A stretch of 64,000 bases of DNA. Source: Marseilla massiliensis (GTDB taxonomy: Bacteria > Bacteroidota > Bacteroidia > Bacteroidales > Bacteroidaceae). Location of the stretch: the NCBI RefSeq assembly GCF_016899955.1, contig NZ_JACJJL010000016.1, forward strand, positions 32,216 to 96,215. The letters are read 5' to 3'. Both the position numbers and the translations under genes were made by a program. Under the pieces are notes generated by a model, which did not search any database, was not told the DNA's origin, and worked only from the letters and a program-made list of their open reading frames with translations. Shown here piece by piece: positions 7,686 through 14,978 of the stretch (the stretch's first letter is position 1; each line of letters starts with the position of its first letter).

Positions 7686-8962
7686 TGGACAGGAAAGGCT
7701 TCATCGCATTAAGCCCCCTACTGGTGTTCATCGGCCTCTACTTGGTCACCTCTATCATTGCAGGCGACTTCTACAAGGTGCCAATAACCGTAGCTTTCAT
7801 GATATCGTCGATATACGCCATTGCCGTGAGCGGAGGCATTCCGCTCCGACGGCGCATCGACATCTTCAGCCGCGGGGCCGGCACGGGCAACATGATGCTC
7901 ATGCTATGGATATTCATATTGGCCGGGGCATTTGCCAACAGCGCCAAGACGATGGGCAGCATCGACGCCACTGTCAACCTGACTCTCGACATTCTGCCAG
8001 GAGGAATGCTCTTAGCGGGGCTCTTCCTGGCCGCTTGCTTCATCTCGCTGTCCATAGGCACGAGCGTGGGAACAATCGTTGCGCTGGCCCCAATAGCCGC
8101 CGGCATAGCCGAATCCACGGGGGCAAGCGTGCCGATGCTGACGGCCGTTGTCGTGGGCGGGGCATTCTTTGGCGACAACCTGTCGTTCATCTCCGACACG
8201 ACGATAGCCGCCACGTCGACACAGGGGTGCAAACTGAGCGACAAGTTCAGGGTCAACGCTTTCATAACCATCCCCCCTGCCATCGTCATTCTTGCCTTGT
8301 ATGCTGTCTTGGGCCACGGCATCGAGGCGCCGGGCAACATCCCCGAGGTTCAATATGCAAAGGTGATACCATACATCGTAGTGCTTGTCACAGCTCTGCT
8401 GGGCATGAACGTCATGGCCGTGCTCACCGTTGGGATAATGCTCACAGGAGCCATCGGCATTGCCGACGGGGCTTTTGACGTCTTCGGATGGATGCAGTCA
8501 ATGGGCAATGGCATAGCCGACATGGGCGAACTGATTATCATCACCATGATGGCAGGAGGGATGCTTGAGCTCATAAAAGAGAAAGGCGGCATCGACTGCA
8601 TAATCAACGGCATCACGCGACACGTCAACGGAAAGCGTGGCGCCGAGCTTAGCATAGCGGCACTCGTGAGCCTTGTCAACGTGTGCACTGCCAACAACAC
8701 TGTTGCCATCATCACTGTCGGTGGCATAGCAAAGCGCATCGGCGACAGGTTCGGCATCGACAGCCGCAAGAGCGCAAGCATTCTCGACACCATGTCGTGT
8801 TGCACCCAGGGGCTGATACCATACGGGGCACAGATTCTAATGGGCGCCGGACTGGCCTCTATAAACCCGGTCAGCATCATGCCCTACCTCTACTACCCGG
8901 CTGCCATTGGCATAGCCGCGGTCTTGGCAATATTGTTCAGATTCCCACGCAGATTCTCATGA
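7685..8962 (+). CDS. NhaC-family Na+/H+ antiporter-like transporter
   Basis: A 425-residue polytopic membrane protein with about eleven hydrophobic segments. Motifs such as SIGTSVGTIVALAPIAAGIAE, GGAFFGDNLSFISDTTIAAT and VCTANNTVAIIT are characteristic of the NhaC family. Members exchange Na+ for protons, and some (for example malate-lactate antiporters) move organic anions. Translational overlap with altronate dehydratase upstream suggests either uptake of a sugar acid or cation balance during its uptake; this is inference. It overlaps the next gene by four bases (ATGA). Confidence 0.88.
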   Translation: MDRKGFIALSPLLVFIGLYLVTSIIAGDFYKVPITVAFMISSIYAIAVSGGIPLRRRIDIFSRGAGTGNMMLMLWIFILAGAFANSAKTMGSIDATVNLTLDILPGGMLLAGLFLAACFISLSIGTSVGTIVALAPIAAGIAESTGASVPMLTAVVVGGAFFGDNLSFISDTTIAATSTQGCKLSDKFRVNAFITIPPAIVILALYAVLGHGIEAPGNIPEVQYAKVIPYIVVLVTALLGMNVMAVLTVGIMLTGAIGIADGAFDVFGWMQSMGNGIADMGELIIITMMAGGMLELIKEKGGIDCIINGITRHVNGKRGAELSIAALVSLVNVCTANNTVAIITVGGIAKRIGDRFGIDSRKSASILDTMSCCTQGLIPYGAQILMGAGLASINPVSIMPYLYYPAAIGIAAVLAILFRFPRRFS

Positions 8963-10080
8963 TGGTAATGGAAGTGATACAGCGCAATTTCTTCCGCCTG
9001 TTGCGCGGAGGCGCCTTCGGTTGCACGGGCGAGGCTATCGAACCCATGTCGCCATGGAAATGGAACACGCTGTACAACATATCGTTAGTCCACGGAGTGG
9101 CAACGCTCGTATATGACGGCATAAAGCTATACGGCGACGACTTCTTCATGCAAATTCCACCAGGCCTGAAAGCCAAATGGGAAAAGACCAAAGACCAGAC
9201 TGTCAAAGCCTACACTGAAGGCCTTGACGGCCTGGCCAGGCTCTTCGACGCGATGAACCACGAGCAGATGCGCCCCATACTGATGCACGGGCAGAGCCTG
9301 GCAGCTCTCTACGACGAGCCGTCGCACAGAACCAACGGCGACGTAGACATCTTCCTGCCCTACGCCCCGCAAGCCAAGAAGGCCGAGGCATGGGCAAAGG
9401 CCAACGGCCAACAGGCATGCAAGACCGAGCGAGGCACACTGCAATACTCTTACAACGGCCTTGAGGTGGAACACTACACGCAGGCCATCAGGCTCACCAA
9501 CTTCTTCTTGAACAAGAAACTGCAGGGCATCATCAACAGGGAGGTGCGCTGCTGCGACTCTACCTACATATACATAGGCGACTCAAAGATTGAAACGCTG
9601 CCGCCAACGCTGGGCCTGCTGCTCACAATGTTGCGCATAGCTCACTACACCATCATTGAGGGCATCAGGCTGAGGCAGCTCGTAGACCTCGGTATGACGC
9701 TGAGAAAAGCCGGCAACAGCATTGACTTCGTGAAGCTGCAAAAATGGATTGACCAGCTACACTTCAGGAGAATGGCCCAGTTGGAGGGCGCCATGCTAGT
9801 TGAGTTCTTCAAATTTGAAGAAGACGAGATACCGTTCATGGACGCCAAGGGCAGCAAAGACACAAAGAAAGTGAACGACGACATATTCAGTTTCAAGGCC
9901 GGACACAGCGACGACTGGTACTTCACCCAAGGCAAGAACATATTTGTGCGCACGAGCGACTCGGGGGCGATGACATGGCAACTGAAGCATGTGGCGCGCT
10001 TTTTCGGCTATTATCCCGCTGAGTCAATCACGGCCTTGTCATCGTCGTTTGCCCACTCTCTGTCGCACATCGAGGAATAG
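8959..10080 (+). CDS. Nucleotidyltransferase-family protein (NTP_transf_5-like)
   Basis: A 373-residue protein resembling uncharacterised nucleotidyltransferases of the NTP_transf_5 group. The key segment is ILMHGQSLAALY followed by RTNGDVDIFLPY (about residues 110-137), which contains the GDVDIF metal-binding Asp pair of the polymerase-beta-like fold. No membrane segments. Related proteins occur singly or beside polysaccharide and peptide clusters; the substrate is unknown. ATG at 8959 overlaps the NhaC-family stop in an ATGA arrangement; ATGs at 8962 and 8968 are alternatives. Its tight linkage to a uronate transporter is unexplained. Confidence 0.8.
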   Translation: MMVMEVIQRNFFRLLRGGAFGCTGEAIEPMSPWKWNTLYNISLVHGVATLVYDGIKLYGDDFFMQIPPGLKAKWEKTKDQTVKAYTEGLDGLARLFDAMNHEQMRPILMHGQSLAALYDEPSHRTNGDVDIFLPYAPQAKKAEAWAKANGQQACKTERGTLQYSYNGLEVEHYTQAIRLTNFFLNKKLQGIINREVRCCDSTYIYIGDSKIETLPPTLGLLLTMLRIAHYTIIEGIRLRQLVDLGMTLRKAGNSIDFVKLQKWIDQLHFRRMAQLEGAMLVEFFKFEEDEIPFMDAKGSKDTKKVNDDIFSFKAGHSDDWYFTQGKNIFVRTSDSGAMTWQLKHVARFFGYYPAESITALSSSFAHSLSHIEE

Positions 10081-10154
10081 CCCTGCCGGAAAACGACCTT
10101 GGCAAATGCCTGCACGCACATTGGCGATTTCATCCGTCAACCATACAAAACCCG

Positions 10155-10194
10155 GAAACAAACAAAAACCCGGAAACATCGAGATGTCTCCGGG
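10155..10194 (-). terminator. Intrinsic terminator of rpsF-rpsR-rplI
   Basis: On the minus strand a hairpin with CCCGGA...TCCGGG and GATGT...ACATC arms (10169-10194, one mismatch) is followed by TTTTTGTTTGTTTC. This is a textbook Rho-independent terminator 40 bases after the rplI stop. Confidence 0.88.
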
Positions 10195-10233
10195 ATTAGA
10201 AAGCTATGATATAACGCGCCTTGCGGCGATGAA

Positions 10234-10767
10234 TCATTCTGCAGCCTGTGCCTCTTCCTGTGCAGGTGCCTCTGCGGCAACCTCCTGTGCAGGAGCTTCC
10301 TGAGCGGGAGCCTCCTCCTTCGGAGCGTTCTCTGCAACCACCTTTACAGGCAGCTCAACGGCAACTTCCTTGTGGAAGTGGATTGTTGCAACATAGTCGC
10401 CAACCTTCTTGATGTCGCGCATCACGATAATCTTGCGGTCAATGTCGTGGCCGAGCTTCTTCAGTTCGGCAGCCACCTGGGCGGCATTGACAGAGCCGTA
10501 GGTAACACCGGTGGCGCTCACCTTTGCTGCTATGGTCAGGGCAACGTCCTTCAGTGCCTCAGCCTTCTTCTCAGCCTCGGCCTTCAGGGCAGCCAGCTTG
10601 TGAGCCTGCTGCTTGAGGTTTTCAGCCAACACCTTCTTTGCCGACGGCGAAGCGATGACGCCCTTGCCTGTGGGGATGAGGTAGTTGCGGCCGTAGCCAG
10701 ACTTAACGTTTACAATATCGTTCTTGAATCCCAGACCGATAATATCTTCTTTCAGTATTATTTCCAT
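10234..10767 (-). CDS. rplI: 50S ribosomal protein L9 with acidic tail
   Basis: Large-subunit protein L9 (177 residues). The N-terminal domain opens MEIILKEDIIGLGFKNDIVN and contains the GYGRNYLIPTGKG signature; a connecting helix rich in Lys/Ala/Glu (about 45-75) leads to the C-terminal domain ending near VVAENAP. About 29 residues beyond the usual length form a low-complexity Glu/Ala/Pro/Gln tail (EEAPAQEAPAQEVAAEAPAQ). It is the last gene of the rpsF-rpsR-rplI operon, 15 bases after rpsR. The tail is probably unstructured; its role is unknown. Confidence 0.96.
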   Translation of the reverse strand: MEIILKEDIIGLGFKNDIVNVKSGYGRNYLIPTGKGVIASPSAKKVLAENLKQQAHKLAALKAEAEKKAEALKDVALTIAAKVSATGVTYGSVNAAQVAAELKKLGHDIDRKIIVMRDIKKVGDYVATIHFHKEVAVELPVKVVAENAPKEEAPAQEAPAQEVAAEAPAQEEAQAAE

Positions 10768-10782
10768 TCTGTCTCCTCCTTA

Positions 10783-11049
10783 TTATTTCATCAAGTCAGT
10801 TACATAAGGCAGCAAAGCTATCTGGCGTGCACGCTTGATAGCCTGGGCCACACGGCGCTGATACTTAAGTGAAGTGCCCGTGATGCGGCGGGGCAGAATC
10901 TTTCCCTGCTCGTTGAGGAACTTCTTAAGGAACTCGGGATCCTTGTAATCAATATACTTTATGCCACTCTTCTTGAAACGGCAATACTTCTTTTTCTTCG
11001 TATCCACTGAGGGTGGAGTCAAATATCTAATCTCTGATTCTTGTGCCAT
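10783..11049 (-). CDS. rpsR: 30S ribosomal protein S18
   Basis: Small-subunit protein S18 (88 residues), which binds S6 on the platform of the 30S subunit. The core [18 protein letters not shown] signature appears as [20 protein letters not shown], followed by the ending [13 protein letters not shown]. The N-terminal extension before the [11 protein letters not shown] segment is normal for Bacteroidota. It lies three bases after rpsF and 15 before rplI. Confidence 0.97.
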   Translation of the reverse strand: MAQESEIRYLTPPSVDTKKKKYCRFKKSGIKYIDYKDPEFLKKFLNEQGKILPRRITGTSLKYQRRVAQAIKRARQIALLPYVTDLMK

Positions 11050-11052
11050 GGT

Positions 11053-11397
11053 TTAAGCCTCCTCTTTTTTAGCAAGTTTGTTTCTTCTCTTCTCTGCATA
11101 CTCAACGGCATACTTGTCGAGCTTTACAGTGATGTAGCGAATAACTTTCTCGTCACGACGATAGCCGGTCTCGAGCTTCTTAACGATTGTTGGCTCTGCC
11201 TTGAACTCCAACAGGCAATAGAAACCCGTTGATTTCTTCTGAATAGCATAAGCCATTTTCTTCAGTCCCCAGGTCTCTTCGTTCAGAATCTCCGCGCCAT
11301 TGTCGGTAAGGAGGCTCTTGAATTTTGCGACCGTTTCCTTCATCTGTTCATCAGACAAAACGGGAGTCAAAATGAAAACGGTTTCGTATTGATTCAT
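11053..11397 (-). CDS. rpsF: 30S ribosomal protein S6
   Basis: Small-subunit protein S6 (114 residues), partner of S18. The start [20 protein letters not shown] and the central [20 protein letters not shown] are characteristic. The C-terminus is basic ([14 protein letters not shown]). It is the first gene of the three-gene ribosomal operon, with a strong promoter 46 bases upstream. Confidence 0.97.
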   Translation of the reverse strand: MNQYETVFILTPVLSDEQMKETVAKFKSLLTDNGAEILNEETWGLKKMAYAIQKKSTGFYCLLEFKAEPTIVKKLETGYRRDEKVIRYITVKLDKYAVEYAEKRRNKLAKKEEA

Positions 11398-11442
11398 ACT
11401 TGAATTGAATTGATTAAATTATTATTTTTGCAAAATGCGGTG

Positions 11443-11474
11443 CAAAGGTACTGCTTTTCTGCGAAACGGCCAAA
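11443..11474 (-). promoter_or_regulatory. Promoter of the rpsF operon
   Basis: Minus-strand TTTG (11471-11474), 20 bases, TACCTTTG (11443-11450). This is an exact Bacteroidota promoter, and the leader to rpsF is about 40 bases. Confidence 0.88.
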
Positions 11475-11648
11475 CTTTTAATGCTTTTTTGCCTGCAATA
11501 TTGTAAAAAACAGGGCGCCGACCCGCCCGGCACTGCCGCAGGCGCTACGCAATGGGCGGCACGGGGTGACGCCACAGCACGTCAACAGGCCACCCCGCCC
11601 TGCTGCCTGAAGCATGCCGCCACAACCCGCTGACCTGCAGGACGTTGA

Positions 11649-11736
11649 GAAACGGGCCGTATGGCAATGCAGAACGGGCCGTATGGCAATGCAAAACGGG
11701 CCATGCGGCAATGCAAAACGGCCCGAATGACAGGAT
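11649..11736. repeat. 22-bp tandem repeat array B (four units, best conserved)
   Basis: Units at 11649, 11671, 11693 and 11715. The first two differ at only two positions (GAAACGGGCC... and AGAACGGGCC..., both continuing GTATGGCAATGC). The third and fourth have drifted. It lies in the 577-base gap 11398-11974 between rpsF and the 59-residue gene. Apart from the two promoters, I see nothing else in that gap. Confidence 0.85.
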
Positions 11737-11877
11737 GACTCACCGGCTGCCATTCCGTGACGGGCGGCGCGGCATGCCTTGCCACAAGCCTTCAGCATCA
11801 ACGGCAGCCCTGCCGAAGCAAGTCAACGGCAACACAAAGCCTCAGCGTCGGATGCAAACGAAAAACAAACGATGGGC

Positions 11878-11908
11878 TTGGCCAATCTGCAAAATAGCAT
11901 TATCTTTG
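11878..11908 (+). promoter_or_regulatory. Promoter of the 59-residue membrane protein gene
   Basis: TTGG (11878-11881), 19 bases, TATCTTTG (11901-11908). The -7 box is exact and the -33 box has one mismatch. Leader of about 60 bases. Confidence 0.65.
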
Positions 11909-11974
11909 CAGCCGGTTGCGCCCGGTGGCAAGACGGCGGGCGCAGGAGAACCATCACTAAAATACGTCAGTGAA

Positions 11975-12154
11975 ATGAAGAATCGGCTGAAAGACATCGG
12001 CATAGCCCTCGTGACCATTGGGGCTCTGCTGCTTGTGGCAAGCTATTTTGCCGGATGGACCGACAACAACAAGGTGCTGTTGTCTGGCCTCGGCTTGATA
12101 ATGGCGGGCATAATAATGCACGTAGCTGCAATAAAACACGAGAGCAAGTATTGA
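11975..12154 (+). CDS. Small two-helix membrane protein (59 aa)
   Basis: A 59-residue protein starting MKNRLKDIGIALVTIGALLL. Two hydrophobic helices (about 7-25 and 33-51) are joined by a polar loop (GWTDNNK), with basic residues at both ends. Its own promoter and the helical-hairpin design support a real gene. The open frame extends back into the repeat array, which is not coding. I do not recognise a named family. It converges on rprY, with a strong hairpin at 12200-12244 between them. Confidence 0.72.
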   Translation: MKNRLKDIGIALVTIGALLLVASYFAGWTDNNKVLLSGLGLIMAGIIMHVAAIKHESKY

Positions 12155-12199
12155 CCGACGGACCGCCCCGTGGCGTGTGCCCCGGCATGTGGAAACGAA

Positions 12200-12244
12200 G
12201 CAAGCCTGAAACCCGGCAGTTGCCAGTACCGGTTTCAGGCTTGC
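12200..12244. terminator. Bidirectional hairpin between the 59-residue gene and rprY
   Basis: Perfect 14-base arms GCAAGCCTGAAACC (12200-12213) and GGTTTCAGGCTTGC (12231-12244) around a 17-base loop, located between convergent genes. No T-tract follows on either side. Confidence 0.7.
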
Positions 12245-12334
12245 ATCACATCGTGCGCTTCCGTCCGTCAGCCTTGGCTGCTCCACAATCTGCCATGTGG
12301 TGCATGCCACGGGACTTCGGGCCGCATCACGCCA

Positions 12335-13033
12335 TCAGTCTTCCTCGGGGGCAATGAGCTTGTAGCCCTTGCCATGAATGTTGATGATTTCAATTTGGTC
12401 GTCGTCCTTCAGGTGCTTGCGCAGCTTCGTGATATACACGTCCATCGACCTGGCGTTGAAATAGTTGTCGTCAATCCAGATTGTCTTCAATGCAAAGTCA
12501 CGCTGCAATATTTCGTTGGTGTGGCTGCAAAGAAGGGCCAGCAGCTCGTTCTCCTTGGTTGTCAGCTTGGTCTGCTTGTCGCCGATGGTAAGCAACTGCT
12601 TCTGTGTGTCGAACGTGAAACGCCCTATGTGGTATATTGTGCTCTCCTTGTTCTTCTTGCCGCGCACGCGCCTCAGTATGGCCTCTATACGGAAAACAAG
12701 CTCTTCCATTGAGAATGGCTTGGTGATATAATCGTCGGCTCCTATCTTGAAACCCTCAAGGATGTCTTCCTTCAGCGTCTTGGCAGTGAGGAATATGATA
12801 GGTATCTCAGCGTTGGCCGCACGTATTTCCTGCGCGAGAGTGAAACCGTCTTTCTTCGGCATCATCACATCGAGCACGCAGATATCAAACTTGCTCTTGA
12901 GGAAAGCCTTGTAACCGGCTTCACCATCGGGGCAAAGCTCAGCCGTATAGCCCTTGGCAGCAAGGTATTCCCTAAGCAGCATGCCTAAGTTCTCGTCGTC
13001 TTCGCAAAGAAGAATCTTCAGGTTCTCGTCCAT
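12335..13033 (-). CDS. rprY: Response regulator RprY
   Basis: OmpR/PhoB-type response regulator (232 residues) of the Bacteroidota RprX-RprY system. The receiver domain has the acidic pocket E11-D12-D13, phosphoacceptor D55 (CVLDVMMPKKDG), T83 and K105. The C-terminal winged helix has TKLTTKENELLALL and RSMDVYITKLRKHL. RprY homologues bind DNA upstream of respiratory and oxidative-stress genes in related organisms. The sensor gene lies 38 bases upstream on the same strand. The sequence is very close to Bacteroides RprY through the receiver domain. Confidence 0.93.
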   Translation of the reverse strand: MDENLKILLCEDDENLGMLLREYLAAKGYTAELCPDGEAGYKAFLKSKFDICVLDVMMPKKDGFTLAQEIRAANAEIPIIFLTAKTLKEDILEGFKIGADDYITKPFSMEELVFRIEAILRRVRGKKNKESTIYHIGRFTFDTQKQLLTIGDKQTKLTTKENELLALLCSHTNEILQRDFALKTIWIDDNYFNARSMDVYITKLRKHLKDDDQIEIINIHGKGYKLIAPEED

Positions 13034-13071
13034 AATCTAAAATTTTTAAGTGTTAATATTTTGTTTGCCAA

Positions 13072-14631
13072 TCAGTCTTTTATCACCGGGAGCGTGATGA
13101 CGAAGCACGTGCCCTTGCCGTATTCGCTGTCAACGCGTATCTCGCCCTTGTGCAAGTCTATTATCTTCTTCACGTAAGCGAGCCCCAGGCCGAAGCCCTT
13201 GGCGTCGTGGCGGTTGCCTGTGTGCACCCTGTAGAACTTCTCGAAGATTTTCTTCAGGTTCTCTTTCTTTATGCCTATTCCCGTGTCGCGCACCGAAAGG
13301 TAAAGGTGCTCGTCGTCATCCCAGGTCTTGAGGTATATGTCGAGCGGCTTGTCGGGATTCCTGTACTTGACGGCATTGTCCATGAGATTGAAGATAACGT
13401 TCTGGAAATGCATCTCGTCCACATATATCTTAGAGTTCACCGCCTCGATGTCAGTGTATATCTTGCCGCCCGTATGCTCCACCCTGAGCGAGAACGAATG
13501 GGCCGCCCCCTCTACCATCTCGTTGAGGTCGAGCTCCTTTTTCTTGAAGACGGCCTTCTCTTTGTCGAACATCGACATCTGCAAAACCTTCTCGACAAGG
13601 AACCGCAAGCGCTTCGACTCGTCGTTGATGACGCCTCCGAGGTGTTTCATCATCGTGGGGCTCTTTGTCACGCTGTCGTCGTTGAGCATCTGCGAAGCCA
13701 GCGAGATGCTGGCGATAGGCGTCTTCAGCTCGTGCGTCATGTTGTTGATGAAGTCGTTCTTTATCTCCGTATAACGCTTCTGGCGGAATATAACGATTAT
13801 CGTAAACAGGAAGGTGATGAGCAACACTATCGTAAACACCACCGAGGGTATCATGAAACGTATGCTCGAAAAGATATAACTGTTTATGTCGGGGAAATGT
13901 ATCTTGAGCACACCCATCTTGGATGAGGGGTCGTTCCTGAACAGAATCTGCGAGTAAGTGTACGCCTCGCCCTCGTCGGTATAGTCCGGGCAGCGGTACA
14001 CCTCGCGCCCGTCGGTTGTCGACACCGTGAAGTGGTAAGGTATGTTGATGCCGTTGTTGAGCAGCTCGGCACGCAGGTCTTGGTCCAGCAGGCGGAAGTT
14101 GATGCGCTCCTTCAGCGGGCGGTCGCTCGCCGTGTAGAGTATGTTGTAAACCACTTCGTCGAGCAGTGTCTTCTGATACACATACCTGTTGCGGACAATC
14201 TCCTGCAAAGACTTCGACGCTTCGCTTATGGTGTTCTTGTCTGAACGCAGTATTATCGCCTTTGGCACGGCAGAAGGCTTGGTCGTTATGGTCTTTAGCT
14301 GGAACGAGGAATACACGGTTCCGTCCTTGCCGGACACCGCATACTGATGCGAATGCTGCACGACATCATTCAATTTACCGGACCGGGTCATCACCGAATC
14401 CTGCCTGAAAGCGCGCCGCTCGGTCTCGTTGACGTCTTTCTCCAAATATCGGAGCGTCTCGTTAACCTCAAGGTTCCTCGACGCTTGATACAAACTGCGA
14501 TTGACAGATTCATCGAATTGCTCCTTCTTCATCTTCGCCATCTCTTCGATGTACGACAGTTGCATGAAAAGCAATCCCAAGAATGACAGGCCCATCACAA
14601 TTGCTATCGCCCATATCGTTGATTTTTTCAT
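13072..14631 (-). CDS. rprX: Sensor histidine kinase RprX
   Basis: Inner-membrane histidine kinase (519 residues), partner of RprY. A first transmembrane helix (about 6-26) and a second (about 259-283) flank a periplasmic sensor region. The H-box NNMTHELKTPIAS carries H300. The ATPase domain has the N-box (FNLMDNAVKYRN), G1 (DTGIGI), F-box and G2 (GFGLGLAYVKKI). Minus-strand TATCTTTG at 14637-14644 sits only six bases before the ATG, with no good -33 box. If it is used, the mRNA would be nearly leaderless. Confidence 0.93.
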   Translation of the reverse strand: MKKSTIWAIAIVMGLSFLGLLFMQLSYIEEMAKMKKEQFDESVNRSLYQASRNLEVNETLRYLEKDVNETERRAFRQDSVMTRSGKLNDVVQHSHQYAVSGKDGTVYSSFQLKTITTKPSAVPKAIILRSDKNTISEASKSLQEIVRNRYVYQKTLLDEVVYNILYTASDRPLKERINFRLLDQDLRAELLNNGINIPYHFTVSTTDGREVYRCPDYTDEGEAYTYSQILFRNDPSSKMGVLKIHFPDINSYIFSSIRFMIPSVVFTIVLLITFLFTIIVIFRQKRYTEIKNDFINNMTHELKTPIASISLASQMLNDDSVTKSPTMMKHLGGVINDESKRLRFLVEKVLQMSMFDKEKAVFKKKELDLNEMVEGAAHSFSLRVEHTGGKIYTDIEAVNSKIYVDEMHFQNVIFNLMDNAVKYRNPDKPLDIYLKTWDDDEHLYLSVRDTGIGIKKENLKKIFEKFYRVHTGNRHDAKGFGLGLAYVKKIIDLHKGEIRVDSEYGKGTCFVITLPVIKD

Positions 14632-14639
14632 GTCGGCAA

Positions 14640-14978
14640 AGATAACTTAAAACCTGAAACTTTAACCCTAATCAGTTAATTATTTCAGCCCCATTTAACA
14701 TTATTAACCCAAAAGCGAGTTTTTACTTTCATATATTCAATTATAAAGAACAGCATCAAGGCAAGGCCTGGAACATTGTCCTGCCACCACGCGCCCACGC
14801 CCGCGGCAGTGCGGCAAGGCCATGCCGGACCAGCCGCGTTGCCCCACAAAGAGACCGTGGCCACCCGGGATGCCTCTGCCATCAGTTGAATGTGACACAC
14901 TCCCGGGCCGCCACGGCTCGTAATATCCATCAAAACCAGTCCGGCCTGCCGCACGTATGCCGCAAGGCCATGGCTTCG
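14640..14978. other. Intergenic gap upstream of rprX
   Basis: Most of the 347-base gap 14632-14978 between rprX and EF-G2. The rprX-proximal 120 bases are AT-rich. The remainder is GC-rich and holds the EF-G2 terminator hairpin (14855-14916). No frame looks coding. Confidence 0.6.
14855..14916 (-). terminator. Hairpin terminator of EF-G2 gene
   Basis: Arms CCGTGGC/GCCACGG and CCCGGGA/TCCCGGG are separated by a 2x2 internal loop, with an apical loop of about 30 bases. On the minus strand TCTCTTTG follows. It lies 60-120 bases after the stop codon. Confidence 0.6.

Noticed and set aside
11649..11736. CRISPR array
   Set aside because: The 22-base units abut one another with no unique spacers, and no cas genes are near. 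The unit sequence drifts in a way CRISPR repeats do not.
11478..11801. 107-residue and 67-residue frames over repeat array B
   Set aside because: The apparent peptide repeats (GPFCIAIRPV-like) are only the translation of the 22-base DNA repeat. Because 22 is not a multiple of three, the frames rotate between units, which argues against coding.
14637..14644. Consensus promoter for rprX
   Set aside because: The -7 box TATCTTTG is exact, but no -33 element is found and it lies six bases from the ATG. I did not list it as a promoter; leaderless transcription remains possible.
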